Below, piece after piece: positions 51,631 through 59,692 of a DNA stretch of 64,000 nucleotides. Made by a program: the position numbers and the translations under genes. Below the pieces are notes generated by a model, which was given only the letters and a program-made list of their open reading frames with translations, was not told the DNA's origin and did not search any database. This stretch comes from JALCLA01 sp965653565. GTDB lineage: Bacteria > Pseudomonadota > Gammaproteobacteria > Xanthomonadales > Xanthomonadaceae. How positions within the stretch are numbered: position 1 is the first letter of the stretch; the number at the start of each line of letters is the position of its first letter. Location: NCBI GenBank assembly GCA_965653565.1, contig CBFHAI010000022.1, positions 1 to 64,000 of the forward strand, in the 5' to 3' direction.

Positions 51631-51745
51631 GCCGGGCCTCGGATTGTTCCCTCGCAGGGAACGAGGAATTCGGTTCAATCGGGATTATCGCACGCGTCTT
51701 GCGTGGCTAGACTGCACGCCATCCGATCAATCACGAGGCTGCGAC

Positions 51746-52453
51746 ATGAGCATCACCGTTCGCCGGGCCGAGGAACGCGGGCCCACCCATATCGACTGGC
51801 TCGACAGCCGGCACACCTTTTCCTTCGGCCACTATTACGACCCCAAGCACATGGGTTTCGGCCCGCTGCGCGTGATCAACGAGGATCGCGTGGCGCCGGG
51901 CGGCGGCTTCGCCACCCATTCGCACGCCAATATGGAGATCGTCACCGTGGTGCTGGACGGCGCGCTGTCGCACAAGGACAGCCTGGGCACCGGCTCGACC
52001 ATCCGCCCGGGCGACGTGCAGCGCATGAGCGCCGGCTCCGGCATCGAGCACAGCGAGTTCAACGCCTCGAAGCAACAACCGGTGCATTTCCTGCAGATCT
52101 GGCTGCAACCGGCCGAACTGCATGGCGCGCCCGATTACGCGCAGGCCGCCTTCGATGGCGATGCCCGCCGCGGCAAACTGCAGCTGTGGCTGTCGCCCGA
52201 CGGCGCCGACGGCTCGCTGCGCTGGCGCCAGGATGCACAGTTGTTCGCGGTGCGGCTGGGCGCGGGCGAGCGCGTCGAACATCGCTTCAAGCCGGGTCGG
52301 CGCGGCTGGGTGCAGGTCGCCAGTGGCAAGATCACACTCGACGGCAACCCGCTGCAGGCCGGCGATGGTGCCGCGGTGGCCGCGCATGAAAACATCACGC
52401 TGGCCGGCAGCGGCAACGCGCCGGCCGAAGTGCTGCTGTTCGATCTGCCGTAA
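51746..52453 (+). CDS. Pirin family protein
   Basis: A 235-residue bicupin. The N-terminal cupin has the metal ligands HSHANMEIVTVVLDG (His-x-His) and SGIEHSEFN (His and Glu), preceded by THIDWLDSRHTFSFGHYYDPKHMGFGPLRV, a family hallmark visible around residues 14-40. The C-terminal cupin is degenerate. Bacterial pirins act as quercetinases or as regulators of metabolic enzymes, and which applies here is not clear. A LysR gene is divergent, and a RutE-like reductase follows 52 bp downstream. Confidence 0.92.
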   Translation: MSITVRRAEERGPTHIDWLDSRHTFSFGHYYDPKHMGFGPLRVINEDRVAPGGGFATHSHANMEIVTVVLDGALSHKDSLGTGSTIRPGDVQRMSAGSGIEHSEFNASKQQPVHFLQIWLQPAELHGAPDYAQAAFDGDARRGKLQLWLSPDGADGSLRWRQDAQLFAVRLGAGERVEHRFKPGRRGWVQVASGKITLDGNPLQAGDGAAVAAHENITLAGSGNAPAEVLLFDLP

Positions 52454-52505
52454 TCGCGGCAGGCCCGCCCTCCTCGTTGCATTCCGCTTTTCACTCAGGA
52501 CCGCC

Positions 52506-53099
52506 ATGCTCGACGCAGCCGCACTCGATACCCTGTTCCGTACCGCGCGCACCTTCAGCGGCAGCCCCGACACCTGGCTGCCGACGCCGGTGAGCGAGGC
52601 CCAGCTGCGCCAGGTCTGGGATCTGGCGCGCATGGGACCCACCACTGCCAATTCGGGCCCGGCGCGCGTCGTGTTCGTCTGCACGCCCGAAGGCAAGGCC
52701 CGCCTGGCACCCGCGCTCGACGAAGGCAACCTGCGCAAATCGGTGGAGGCGCCGGCCACCGCCATCATCGGCATGGACCTGCAGTTCTACGACAAGCTCC
52801 CGTACCTGTTCCCGCACACCGATGCGAAAAGCTGGTTCGAGGGCAAGCCCGACCATATCCGCACCACCGCACTGCGCAACGCCAGCCTTCAGGGGGCCTA
52901 CGTCATCCTGGCGGCGCGCGCGCTGGGCCTGGATTGCGGACCGATGTCGGGTTTCGACAATGCCAAGGTCGATGCCGAATTTTTCGCCGGCACCTCGATC
53001 CGCTCCAACTTCCTGGTCAACATCGGCTATGGAAACCGTGCCACGCTGCACCCGCGCAATCCGCGACTTTCGTTCGACGAAGCCTGCCGCATCGTCTGA
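52506..53099 (+). CDS. Nitroreductase-family protein, RutE-like (malonic semialdehyde reductase)
   Basis: A 197-residue flavin-dependent reductase. The MGPTTANSGPARVVFV segment and PDHIRTTALRNASLQGAYVILAARALGLDCGPMSGFDNAKVD block match RutE/HadB-type members. These reduce malonic semialdehyde to 3-hydroxypropionate, or act on nitro/quinone compounds. No other rut genes are nearby, so pyrimidine breakdown is not supported by context. It may be a general aldehyde or nitro reductase within the LysR-pirin unit. ATG at 52506 was chosen over earlier in-frame Mets that run through the pirin gene. Confidence 0.87.
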   Translation: MLDAAALDTLFRTARTFSGSPDTWLPTPVSEAQLRQVWDLARMGPTTANSGPARVVFVCTPEGKARLAPALDEGNLRKSVEAPATAIIGMDLQFYDKLPYLFPHTDAKSWFEGKPDHIRTTALRNASLQGAYVILAARALGLDCGPMSGFDNAKVDAEFFAGTSIRSNFLVNIGYGNRATLHPRNPRLSFDEACRIV

Positions 53100-53126
53100 T
53101 CCGCCCGTCCACGCAAGGAGATCCTC

Positions 53127-53711
53127 ATGATCAAGTCCCGCCTCGGCCTCGCCCTGCTCGCCGCCCTTTTCGCCGCTCCGACGTTCGCCGCGCCGGCGCA
53201 ATACACGATCGACCCGAACCACTCGCAGTTGCACGTGCAGTGGACGCATTTCGGCCTGTCGAACATCCAGGCGCGCTTCAACAAGCTCGAAGGCTCGATC
53301 GTGTACGACGCCGAAAATCCCGCGGCTTCGTCGGTCGATGCCACGATCGCGATCGATTCGATTGATTCGGGCGTCGACGATCTCGACGCACACCTGCGCA
53401 CCGACGAATTCTTCGACGCCGCGAAATTCCCGACGGCCACCTTCAAGAGCACCAAAGTCGCCGCCAGCGGCGACAAGAAGCTCAGCGTCACCGGCGACCT
53501 GACCGTGCACGGCGTCACCAAGCCGGTCACGCTCGATGTCACGATCAACCAGGTCGGCCCGCACGGCATGACCAAGAAGCCGGCCGCCGGTTTCGATGCG
53601 ACGACCACGTTGAAGCGCTCCGATTTCGGCGTGTCGATGTACGTACCGAACGTGAGCGATGAGATCAAGGTCACGATCACGATCGAAGCGACGGGCAAGC
53701 CGGCCGAATGA
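53127..53711 (+). CDS. YceI-family periplasmic lipocalin-like protein
   Basis: 194 residues with a signal peptide (MIKSRLGLALLAALFAAPTFA). The mature chain begins QYTIDPNHSQLHVQWTHFGLS, the YceI opening. It includes SSVDATIAIDSIDSGVDDLDAHL, FPTATFKSTKV and VTGDLTVHGVTKPVTLDV, all conserved in the family. YceI proteins form a barrel that binds polyisoprenoid-type lipids. The role here is unknown, with possible links to quinones or stress. A strong AAGGAG precedes the start. Its stop overlaps the next gene (ATGA). Confidence 0.93.
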   Translation: MIKSRLGLALLAALFAAPTFAAPAQYTIDPNHSQLHVQWTHFGLSNIQARFNKLEGSIVYDAENPAASSVDATIAIDSIDSGVDDLDAHLRTDEFFDAAKFPTATFKSTKVAASGDKKLSVTGDLTVHGVTKPVTLDVTINQVGPHGMTKKPAAGFDATTTLKRSDFGVSMYVPNVSDEIKVTITIEATGKPAE

Positions 53712-54223
53712 TCCGCACAGCCCTGCTGGCAGCGATCCTGCTGACGGTATCGGCGTCGGCCACGGCGTTGTCCGTGGTCGACTGCCAACTGGCCGCGCTG
53801 TATCTGGTGCGGCACGCGGAAAAGGCGACCGACTCGACCGACCCCGATGTGCCGCTGTCGGATGCCGGCAAGGTCACCGCCAATGCGTTGACCGCGTGGT
53901 TCGCCGAGCGCGAACTCGACGCCATCTACACCACGCATCTGCGGCGCACCCAGCAGACGGCGGCACCGCTGGCGGCGGCACGCGATCTCGATATCCGCGT
54001 GTTGCCCGCGTCCGACAGCGCGCGTCTGCTCGCCCGACTGAAAACCGCGCATTGCGGCGAGCGGGTGCTGGTAGTCGGCCACAGCAACACCGTGCCGGAA
54101 ATCGCGGCGGCGTTCGGCGCCGAAGCGTTCGAAATCGGTGAAAGCGAATTCGGCTGGATCTACAGCAGGACCCTCGCCGATCCGACCTGGAAACGCGAGC
54201 GTTTCGTGTCCGCAGCCCCCTGA
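53708..54223 (+). CDS. Exported histidine phosphatase (SixA/phosphoglycerate-mutase-like)
   Basis: A 171-residue protein with a signal peptide (LLAAILLTVSASATA). The RHG-type motif reads YLVRHAEKATDS (catalytic His), with YTTHLRRTQQTA in the middle and VLVVGHSNTVPEI supplying the second catalytic His. Small exported members of this branch hydrolyse phosphoesters of unknown identity. It is translationally coupled to the YceI gene by ATGA. Confidence 0.88.
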   Translation: MIRTALLAAILLTVSASATALSVVDCQLAALYLVRHAEKATDSTDPDVPLSDAGKVTANALTAWFAERELDAIYTTHLRRTQQTAAPLAAARDLDIRVLPASDSARLLARLKTAHCGERVLVVGHSNTVPEIAAAFGAEAFEIGESEFGWIYSRTLADPTWKRERFVSAAP

Positions 54224-54295
54224 AAACCGGACGGCCGGGCCCTGCGCCCGGCCGCTTGCTAGAATGGCCGCCTCGAAACACCGCCGGCCAATCCG

Positions 54296-54493
54296 ATGTC
54301 GCACGCCCCTGCGGGCCACCAGCCCGCCAACGCCCAGACCCGCTACGAAGTCTCGCGCGCCGACCTGCCGCTGTCGTGCCCGATGCCGTCGATGGCGCTG
54401 TGGAATTCGCACCCGAAGGTCTATCTGCCGATCGAGGCCGAAGGCGAATCCAAGTGCCCGTACTGCGGCGCGCAGTACGTGTTGAAAGACTGA
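54296..54493 (+). CDS. Zinc-finger (CHCC) domain protein
   Basis: A 65-residue protein matching the bacterial zf-CHCC family related to the NDUFS6 accessory subunit of respiratory complex I. Conserved residues are in LPLSCPMPSMALWNSHPKVYLPI (Cys and His) and KCPYCGAQY (Cys-x2-Cys), forming a zinc site. Function in bacteria is not established. It stands at the head of a run of LPS/O-antigen genes, 13 bp before a glycosyltransferase, a position seen in other gammaproteobacteria. Confidence 0.88.
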   Translation: MSHAPAGHQPANAQTRYEVSRADLPLSCPMPSMALWNSHPKVYLPIEAEGESKCPYCGAQYVLKD

Positions 54494-54506
54494 TTCCGCC
54501 GCGCGC

Positions 54507-55619
54507 GTGGCGCACGCGCCCACCGTGATGCAACTGCTGCCGGCGCTCGAAGCCGGCGGCGTGGAACGCTCGACGCTGGAGATCGGCGCCGCCCTGGTGG
54601 CCGCCGGCGCGCGCTCGATCGTGGTGTCGGCCGGCGGCCGGCTGGTCGCGCCGCTCGAACGCGACGGCAGCGAGCATGTGACGCTCGACCTCGGCCGCAA
54701 ATCGCTGCGCACCTTGCGGCACGTGACTTCGTTGCGGCGGCTGATCGAACGCGAACGTCCCGACATCGTGCATGCACGTTCGCGGCTACCGGCCTGGATC
54801 GCGCACTTCGCGCTGCGCGGCTTGCGCGGCAAGCGGCCGGCGCTGGTGACGAGCGTGCACGGTTTGAATTCTCCCGGCCGCTACAGCGCGATTCTGACCC
54901 GCGGCGAACGCGTGATCTGCGTGTCGGAAACGGTGCGGCGTTATGTGCTCGAACATTACCCCGACGTGGACGCGGCGAACCTGCGCGTGATTCCGCGCGG
55001 CATCGATCCGTCGGCGTTTCCGTTCGGGCATGCACCGAATGCCGACTGGCACGCACGCTTCGAGACCGAGTTTCCAATGCTGGGTGGCGGCAAACTGCTG
55101 GTGCTGCCCGGGCGCGGCACGCGGCTGAAGGGCCATGCGCATGCGATCCGCTTGCTTGCCGCGCTGCGATCGCGCGGCGTCGATGCGCGGTTGCTGCTGC
55201 TCGGTGCCGACGAAACAGGCCGCGACAGCTATCTGCGCGAACTCGAGCAACTGGCAACGACGTTGCGCGTTCGCGATGCGCTCGCGATTTCCCCATCGCG
55301 CGCCGATGTGCGCGATGTGCTGGCGATCGCCGATCTCGTGCTGCAGTTGTCGACCAAACCCGAAGCCTTCGGCCGCACGGTGGCGGAGGCCCTGAGCCTG
55401 GGGCGACCGGTGCTCGGCTTCGCTCACGGCGGTGTGGGGGAAATCCTGGCGCACCACTTCCCCGCCGGCGCGAGCCCGCTCGACGACATGAAGGCGCTCG
55501 CCGCGCGCGCCGTCGAACTGCTCGCCGCGCCGCCGCACGCAACGCCTTACTCCGGCCCGACACTCGCCGACATGCAGCGCGCCACACTCGCCGTCTATGC
55601 CGAGCTGGTTCATGACTGA
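54507..55619 (+). CDS. GT4-family glycosyltransferase (LPS-type)
   Basis: A 370-residue GT-B enzyme. The N-terminal acceptor domain begins TVMQLLPALEAGGVERSTLEIG, a glycine-rich opening typical of GT4. The C-terminal donor domain has VLPGRGTRLKGHAHAIRLL, LLLLGADETGRDSYL and KPEAFGRTVAEALSLGRPVLGFAHGGVGEI, containing the E-x7-E-type motif. It probably adds a sugar to the LPS core on the cytoplasmic face. The start is GTG at 54507, with ATG at 54528 as an alternative. It overlaps the O-antigen ligase gene by 8 bp. Confidence 0.9.
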   Translation: MAHAPTVMQLLPALEAGGVERSTLEIGAALVAAGARSIVVSAGGRLVAPLERDGSEHVTLDLGRKSLRTLRHVTSLRRLIERERPDIVHARSRLPAWIAHFALRGLRGKRPALVTSVHGLNSPGRYSAILTRGERVICVSETVRRYVLEHYPDVDAANLRVIPRGIDPSAFPFGHAPNADWHARFETEFPMLGGGKLLVLPGRGTRLKGHAHAIRLLAALRSRGVDARLLLLGADETGRDSYLRELEQLATTLRVRDALAISPSRADVRDVLAIADLVLQLSTKPEAFGRTVAEALSLGRPVLGFAHGGVGEILAHHFPAGASPLDDMKALAARAVELLAAPPHATPYSGPTLADMQRATLAVYAELVHD

Positions 55620-56838
55620 CGCGCCGCACCGCGATCCGCGCGCGTGGTTGCTGATCGCCATTCCCTTGCTGTTGCCGTTCGGCAGCGCCTCGGAACTGCC
55701 GATCCTGATCGCCGCTTCGTGGGCGATGGTTCTGATGGTGCGCGGGCGCATCGATTGGCGTGCGCCGGCGACGCGTCTGGCCTTGGCGTTGTTCGCAGCG
55801 TATTGGCTACCGGAACTGCTGTCCGCGCCGGACTCGTTCGCGCCGCGCAAAAGCTGGATCGAAGTGGCGGCGGATCTGCGCTTCGGTTTGCTGATGCTGT
55901 TCGCGACGCTCGCGTTGCGCGAGCTGTCGCGCGTCCGTTTCGTGTTCGCCGGCATCGGCGTCCTGCTTGCCGCGTGGTGCATCGATGCACTGCTGCAGGC
56001 CGCAACCGGCTACAGTCTCGGCGGTGCGGCACGGGCCGATCGGCTCAGCGGCATTTTCGGCGACGGCAATCTGAAACTCGGCGGCGTGATCGCCGCGCTG
56101 TCGCCGTTCGCGCTGTTGCCGGCGTGGCGCCGATACGGCCTGCGTGGGGCACTGGTGGCGCTGGTGCCGATACTTGCCGTGATCCTGCTCGCCGGCGCGC
56201 GGGCGTCGTGGGTGGCGTTGGCGGTCGTGTTGGTCGCAATTTCATGGCGGCAGTTGGGACTGGGTCGCGGCAGCTTTGCGCTAGCGGGTTTGCTCGTCGT
56301 CTCGCTGGTCGCGGCCGTCGCCGCGCATCAGATGTCGCCGCGCTTCGCCGAGCGCATCGATCGAACTTCGGAAGCGCTGCGTGGCGATACCGCCGCGCTC
56401 GACTACGCGCTCGCCGGCCGTCTGCCGATCTGGCGAACCGCACTCGCCACCGGCGCAGCGCATCCGATCAATGGCGCAGGCGTGCGCGCATTTCGCTACG
56501 CCTATCCCGATTACGCCGCCGCCGATGACAAATGGGTCGATCGCGCACACGGCACCGGGGCCTTGCATGCGCATCAGTTGTTGCTCGAACTGTGGAGCGA
56601 AACCGGCAGCCTCGGTTTGCTGTGCTGGCTGCTCGGTGCGGCGATCGCGTTGCGCGCCTGGCGCGCCGCGTCGCCTGCCGCGCGCGATCGCGCCGCGGCG
56701 CCGGCGTATGCGCTGGTCGCGATGCTGTTCCCGATCAATACGCACTACGCGGTGTACTCGAATTTCTGGTCGGTGCTGCTGTTCGCGATGCTCGCGCTCT
56801 GGGTAGGTTCGTTGCATGCGCGCGAGGAAACCCGATGA
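55612..56838 (+). CDS. O-antigen ligase family protein
   Basis: A 408-residue polytopic membrane protein with about 11-12 helices and a large periplasmic loop (about 255-330). This fits the WaaL/O-antigen-polymerase (Wzy_C) family. GDGNLKLGGVIAALSPFALL and RLPIWRTALATGAAHPINGAGVRAF, with the downstream HAHQLLLELWSETGSLGLLCW, are the family's conserved loop and helix features. The last includes the His-x-His/Glu region required by WaaL. It joins a polymer or repeat to lipid A core, or another acceptor. It is translationally coupled to glycosyltransferases on both sides. Confidence 0.88.
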   Translation: MTDAPHRDPRAWLLIAIPLLLPFGSASELPILIAASWAMVLMVRGRIDWRAPATRLALALFAAYWLPELLSAPDSFAPRKSWIEVAADLRFGLLMLFATLALRELSRVRFVFAGIGVLLAAWCIDALLQAATGYSLGGAARADRLSGIFGDGNLKLGGVIAALSPFALLPAWRRYGLRGALVALVPILAVILLAGARASWVALAVVLVAISWRQLGLGRGSFALAGLLVVSLVAAVAAHQMSPRFAERIDRTSEALRGDTAALDYALAGRLPIWRTALATGAAHPINGAGVRAFRYAYPDYAAADDKWVDRAHGTGALHAHQLLLELWSETGSLGLLCWLLGAAIALRAWRAASPAARDRAAAPAYALVAMLFPINTHYAVYSNFWSVLLFAMLALWVGSLHAREETR

Positions 56839-57602
56839 GCCGCGCGCCGATCTCCGCTGTCGTCACCACGCTCAACAACGCGGCCACACTCGAAGCCTGC
56901 CTCGCCAGCATCGCCTGGTGCGACGAAATCGTACTGCTCGATTCAGGCAGCGACGATGGCACGCTCGAAATCGCCGCGCGCCATGGCGCCCGCGTTTCGA
57001 TCGAACCGTTCAAGGGCTACAGCGCGCAGAAGCAATCGGCGATCGACAAGGCCGCGCACGATTGGGTCTTGCTGCTCGATGCCGACGAACATCTCACAGC
57101 CGCCGGCCGTGCCACGATCGAACGCGAACTCGCCGCGCCGCGTGCCGACGGCTATCGCCTGCCGCGCCAGGAATGGCTGTTCTGGCAATGGCCGCACGCC
57201 GGAACGCGGCCGAACTGGCAGTTGCGATTGTTCCGCCGCAGCCGCGGCCGCATGAACGATGTGCCGGTGCACGCCGCGCCGGCAGTCGACGGTGCGCGCC
57301 TCGATCTCGATGCGCCATTCCGCCACTACGGTGAACCCGACCTCGCCACGCGTGTTGAAAAGGTCAATCGCTATTCAACCGGCCTGCTGGCGTCGAAACG
57401 CGACAAGCCGGTGCGCGCGATGGCGCTGCGGCTGCTGTTCTATCCGCCCTTCGCTTTCCTCAAGCTGTATCTTGGCAAGCGTTATTTCCTCAACGGCTGG
57501 GCCGGCTATTTCGCTGCCCGCACGCAGGCCTTCTACGCCTTCCTGAAATACGCCAAGCGGCTCGAACGCGAGCGCGTCCGCGACAAAAGCCCGCCGCCGT
57601 AG
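56835..57602 (+). CDS. GT2-family glycosyltransferase (WaaE/KdtX-like)
   Basis: A 255-residue GT-A enzyme. ISAVVTTLNNAATLEACLASIAWCDEIVLLDSGSDDGT is the GT2 nucleotide-binding start (about residues 6-43). The DxD-type motif is LLLDADEHLT. The C-terminal part FFPPFAFLKLYLGKRYFLNGWAGYF-like region (about 205-235) matches the LPS core beta-glucosyl/heptosyl GT2 group (WaaE, KdtX). It overlaps the ligase stop by four bases. A sugar specificity cannot be given. Confidence 0.9.
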   Translation: MSRAPISAVVTTLNNAATLEACLASIAWCDEIVLLDSGSDDGTLEIAARHGARVSIEPFKGYSAQKQSAIDKAAHDWVLLLDADEHLTAAGRATIERELAAPRADGYRLPRQEWLFWQWPHAGTRPNWQLRLFRRSRGRMNDVPVHAAPAVDGARLDLDAPFRHYGEPDLATRVEKVNRYSTGLLASKRDKPVRAMALRLLFYPPFAFLKLYLGKRYFLNGWAGYFAARTQAFYAFLKYAKRLERERVRDKSPPP

Positions 57603-57638
57603 CAATTCTGCAACCTCCCGCGCCTAGCTTGGCGCGAC

Positions 57639-58811
57639 ATGAAGCTGTTGATGCTGTCGGATGTGTATTTCCCCCGTGTGAACGGCGTGTCGTCGTCGAT
57701 CCGCACCTTCGCGCGCGAGCTCGAACGCCTCGGCCACCAGATCACCATCGTCGCGCCGGCCTACGGCACCAACGACGATCAGGGCGAATTCGATCTGCGG
57801 CGATTGCCGTCGCGCGTGATTTTCTTCGACCCGGAAGACCGGCTGATCAAGGCCGGCGCATTGCGCACCGCCGAGCGCGAACTGGCCGCGGAGCCTTGGG
57901 ACCTGATCCACGTCCACACTCCGTTCCGAGCGCATCGATTGGGCGTGCGATTGGCGCGCAGACTCGGCATTCCGCTGGTCGAGACCTATCACACGTTCTT
58001 CGAGGAATATGCGGCCAATTATCTGCCGTGGCTGCCGTCGCCGATGTTGCGCGCGCTGGCCCGCGGTTTCTCGCGCCGGCTATGCCATGAAGCCGATCAT
58101 CTGATCGTGCCGTCGCAGCAGATGGCCGATGTGCTCGCGCGCTACGGCATCACCACACCGAGCACGATCCTGCCGACCGGTATCGATCTTGGCGAATTCA
58201 GCGGTGGCAACGGCGCGGCCTTCCGCGCCGCGCACGGCATCGCGCCCGAGCGCCCGACGCTGGTGACAGTGAGCCGCATCGCGCTGGAGAAGAACATCGA
58301 TTTCCTGCTCGATGTCGCCAACCGGCTGATCGACGAATTCCCGACCCTGCTTTTCATCATCGCCGGCGAAGGCCCGGACTCGGCGCGACTCAAACGCCGC
58401 ACGCAATCGCTCGGCCTTGCGGACAACGTTTTGTTCGTCGGCAATCTCGACCGCAAAACGCAGCTTCTCGATTGCTACCGCGCCGGCGATGTCTTCGTTT
58501 TCGCTTCGCCTACCGAAACGCAGGGCCTGGTATTGATCGAGGCGATGGCGCTCGGCGTACCGATCGTTTCGACCGCGGTGATGGGCACGGCCACCGTGTT
58601 GCGCGATGCGCGCAGCGCGCGTGTCAGCGGCGGGCAGGTCGAGGAGTTCGCCGGCCACGTCGCCGGCTTGTTGCGCGACCCGGCCGCGCGGGCCGCGCTG
58701 TCCGCCGCCGGCCCGCAGGATGCGCGCGCCTGGAGCGCGCCGCAGCTGATGCAACAGGTCGAAGCGTTGTACCGATCGCTGATCGCGCAGCGCGTTCCCG
58801 TGCCCGGCTAG
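57639..58811 (+). CDS. GT4-family glycosyltransferase (PimB/mannosyl-type)
   Basis: A 390-residue GT-B enzyme. The N-terminus MKLLMLSDVYFPRVNGVSSSI followed by IRTFARELERLGHQITIVAP and HVHTPFRAHRLG matches the group of GT4 enzymes that transfer mannose or glucose to lipid acceptors. The donor domain has VSRIALEKNIDFLLDVANRL, IIAGEGPDSARLK and SPTETQGLVLIEAMALGVPIVS, the EX7E region. A product such as a glycolipid or LPS core sugar is inferred. It is the last gene of the plus-strand envelope cluster and converges on the response regulator gene with no gap. Confidence 0.9.
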   Translation: MKLLMLSDVYFPRVNGVSSSIRTFARELERLGHQITIVAPAYGTNDDQGEFDLRRLPSRVIFFDPEDRLIKAGALRTAERELAAEPWDLIHVHTPFRAHRLGVRLARRLGIPLVETYHTFFEEYAANYLPWLPSPMLRALARGFSRRLCHEADHLIVPSQQMADVLARYGITTPSTILPTGIDLGEFSGGNGAAFRAAHGIAPERPTLVTVSRIALEKNIDFLLDVANRLIDEFPTLLFIIAGEGPDSARLKRRTQSLGLADNVLFVGNLDRKTQLLDCYRAGDVFVFASPTETQGLVLIEAMALGVPIVSTAVMGTATVLRDARSARVSGGQVEEFAGHVAGLLRDPAARAALSAAGPQDARAWSAPQLMQQVEALYRSLIAQRVPVPG

Positions 58812-59501
58812 CTACGGCCGCCAGCGATAACCGGCGCCGTGCACGGTGTCGATTTCGTCGAAGGCCGGATCGATCGCGATGAATTTCTTGCGCATGCGTT
58901 TGATGTGCGAAGTGACCGTGGCATCGTCGACTACGATCTGCGCTTCGCGCATCAGCTGCTCGCGCGACTTCACGTGTCCGGGATGTCGCGCCAGCGCATG
59001 CACCATCCAGAATTCGGTGACGGTGAGCGGCACTTCCTCGCCGTTCCAGCTCACCCGCATGCGTTCGACTTCCAGCCGCAGCCCGCGCAGGGTCAGCACG
59101 GTGTCGCGCGCCTGCGGCGCGCGCAGCGCGTCCATGCGGCGGAACAGCGCCTGCACGCGCGCGGTGAGTTGCGGCAGCGAAATGTCCTTGGTGAGGTAAT
59201 CGTCGGCACCGAGCCGCAGGCCGGAGATGATGTCGAGATCCGAATCGCGTGCCGTCAGGAAAAGGATCGGCAAGGTCGGGGCGCGCGAGCGCAGTTCGCG
59301 GCACAGCTCGAATCCGCCTTCGGGTTCGTCGCCCAGGCCGACGTCGATGATGACCAGATCCGGCAGCTTCAACGCGAACGCGATCTGCGCTTCGGGCCGC
59401 GATGCGAACGCCGCCACCTGCCAGCCGTAGCGCTGCAGCGCGTCGACATAGTTGGCGCGGATCGCGGGTTCGTCTTCGACGATGGCGATGGTTCGACTCA
59501 T
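58812..59501 (-). CDS. Response regulator of the dedicated sortase system
   Basis: A 229-residue OmpR-type regulator. The receiver (about 1-120) has EDEP acidic pair, phospho-acceptor Asp in LVIIDVGLGDEP, Thr in FLTARDSD and Lys in DYLTKDISLPQL. The winged helix (about 145-227) ends VTSHIKRMRKKFIAIDPAF and VHGAGYRW. This type of regulator accompanies class GN sortase systems, and here it is divergent from the sortase target gene, with 191 bp between starts. Its matching histidine kinase is the one at 29811-31841; no kinase is adjacent. Confidence 0.88.
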   Translation of the reverse strand: MSRTIAIVEDEPAIRANYVDALQRYGWQVAAFASRPEAQIAFALKLPDLVIIDVGLGDEPEGGFELCRELRSRAPTLPILFLTARDSDLDIISGLRLGADDYLTKDISLPQLTARVQALFRRMDALRAPQARDTVLTLRGLRLEVERMRVSWNGEEVPLTVTEFWMVHALARHPGHVKSREQLMREAQIVVDDATVTSHIKRMRKKFIAIDPAFDEIDTVHGAGYRWRP

Positions 59502-59692
59502 GACGGCCTCGGCTGCGTGGTTACGGGTGCGGGATGCGTGGGACGCAGCATAACGGCAGGCCACGCCGCCACGAAGCGCCGCCCGGATTTCGCCAGAACC
59601 TGTCGCCGACGCGACCGCGCAACGCCGCAGCGGCTGCCCGCGCACCGGCTTGAATGGCACCACGCGCGAATGGTTCGCGCCGAGGTCCCGTC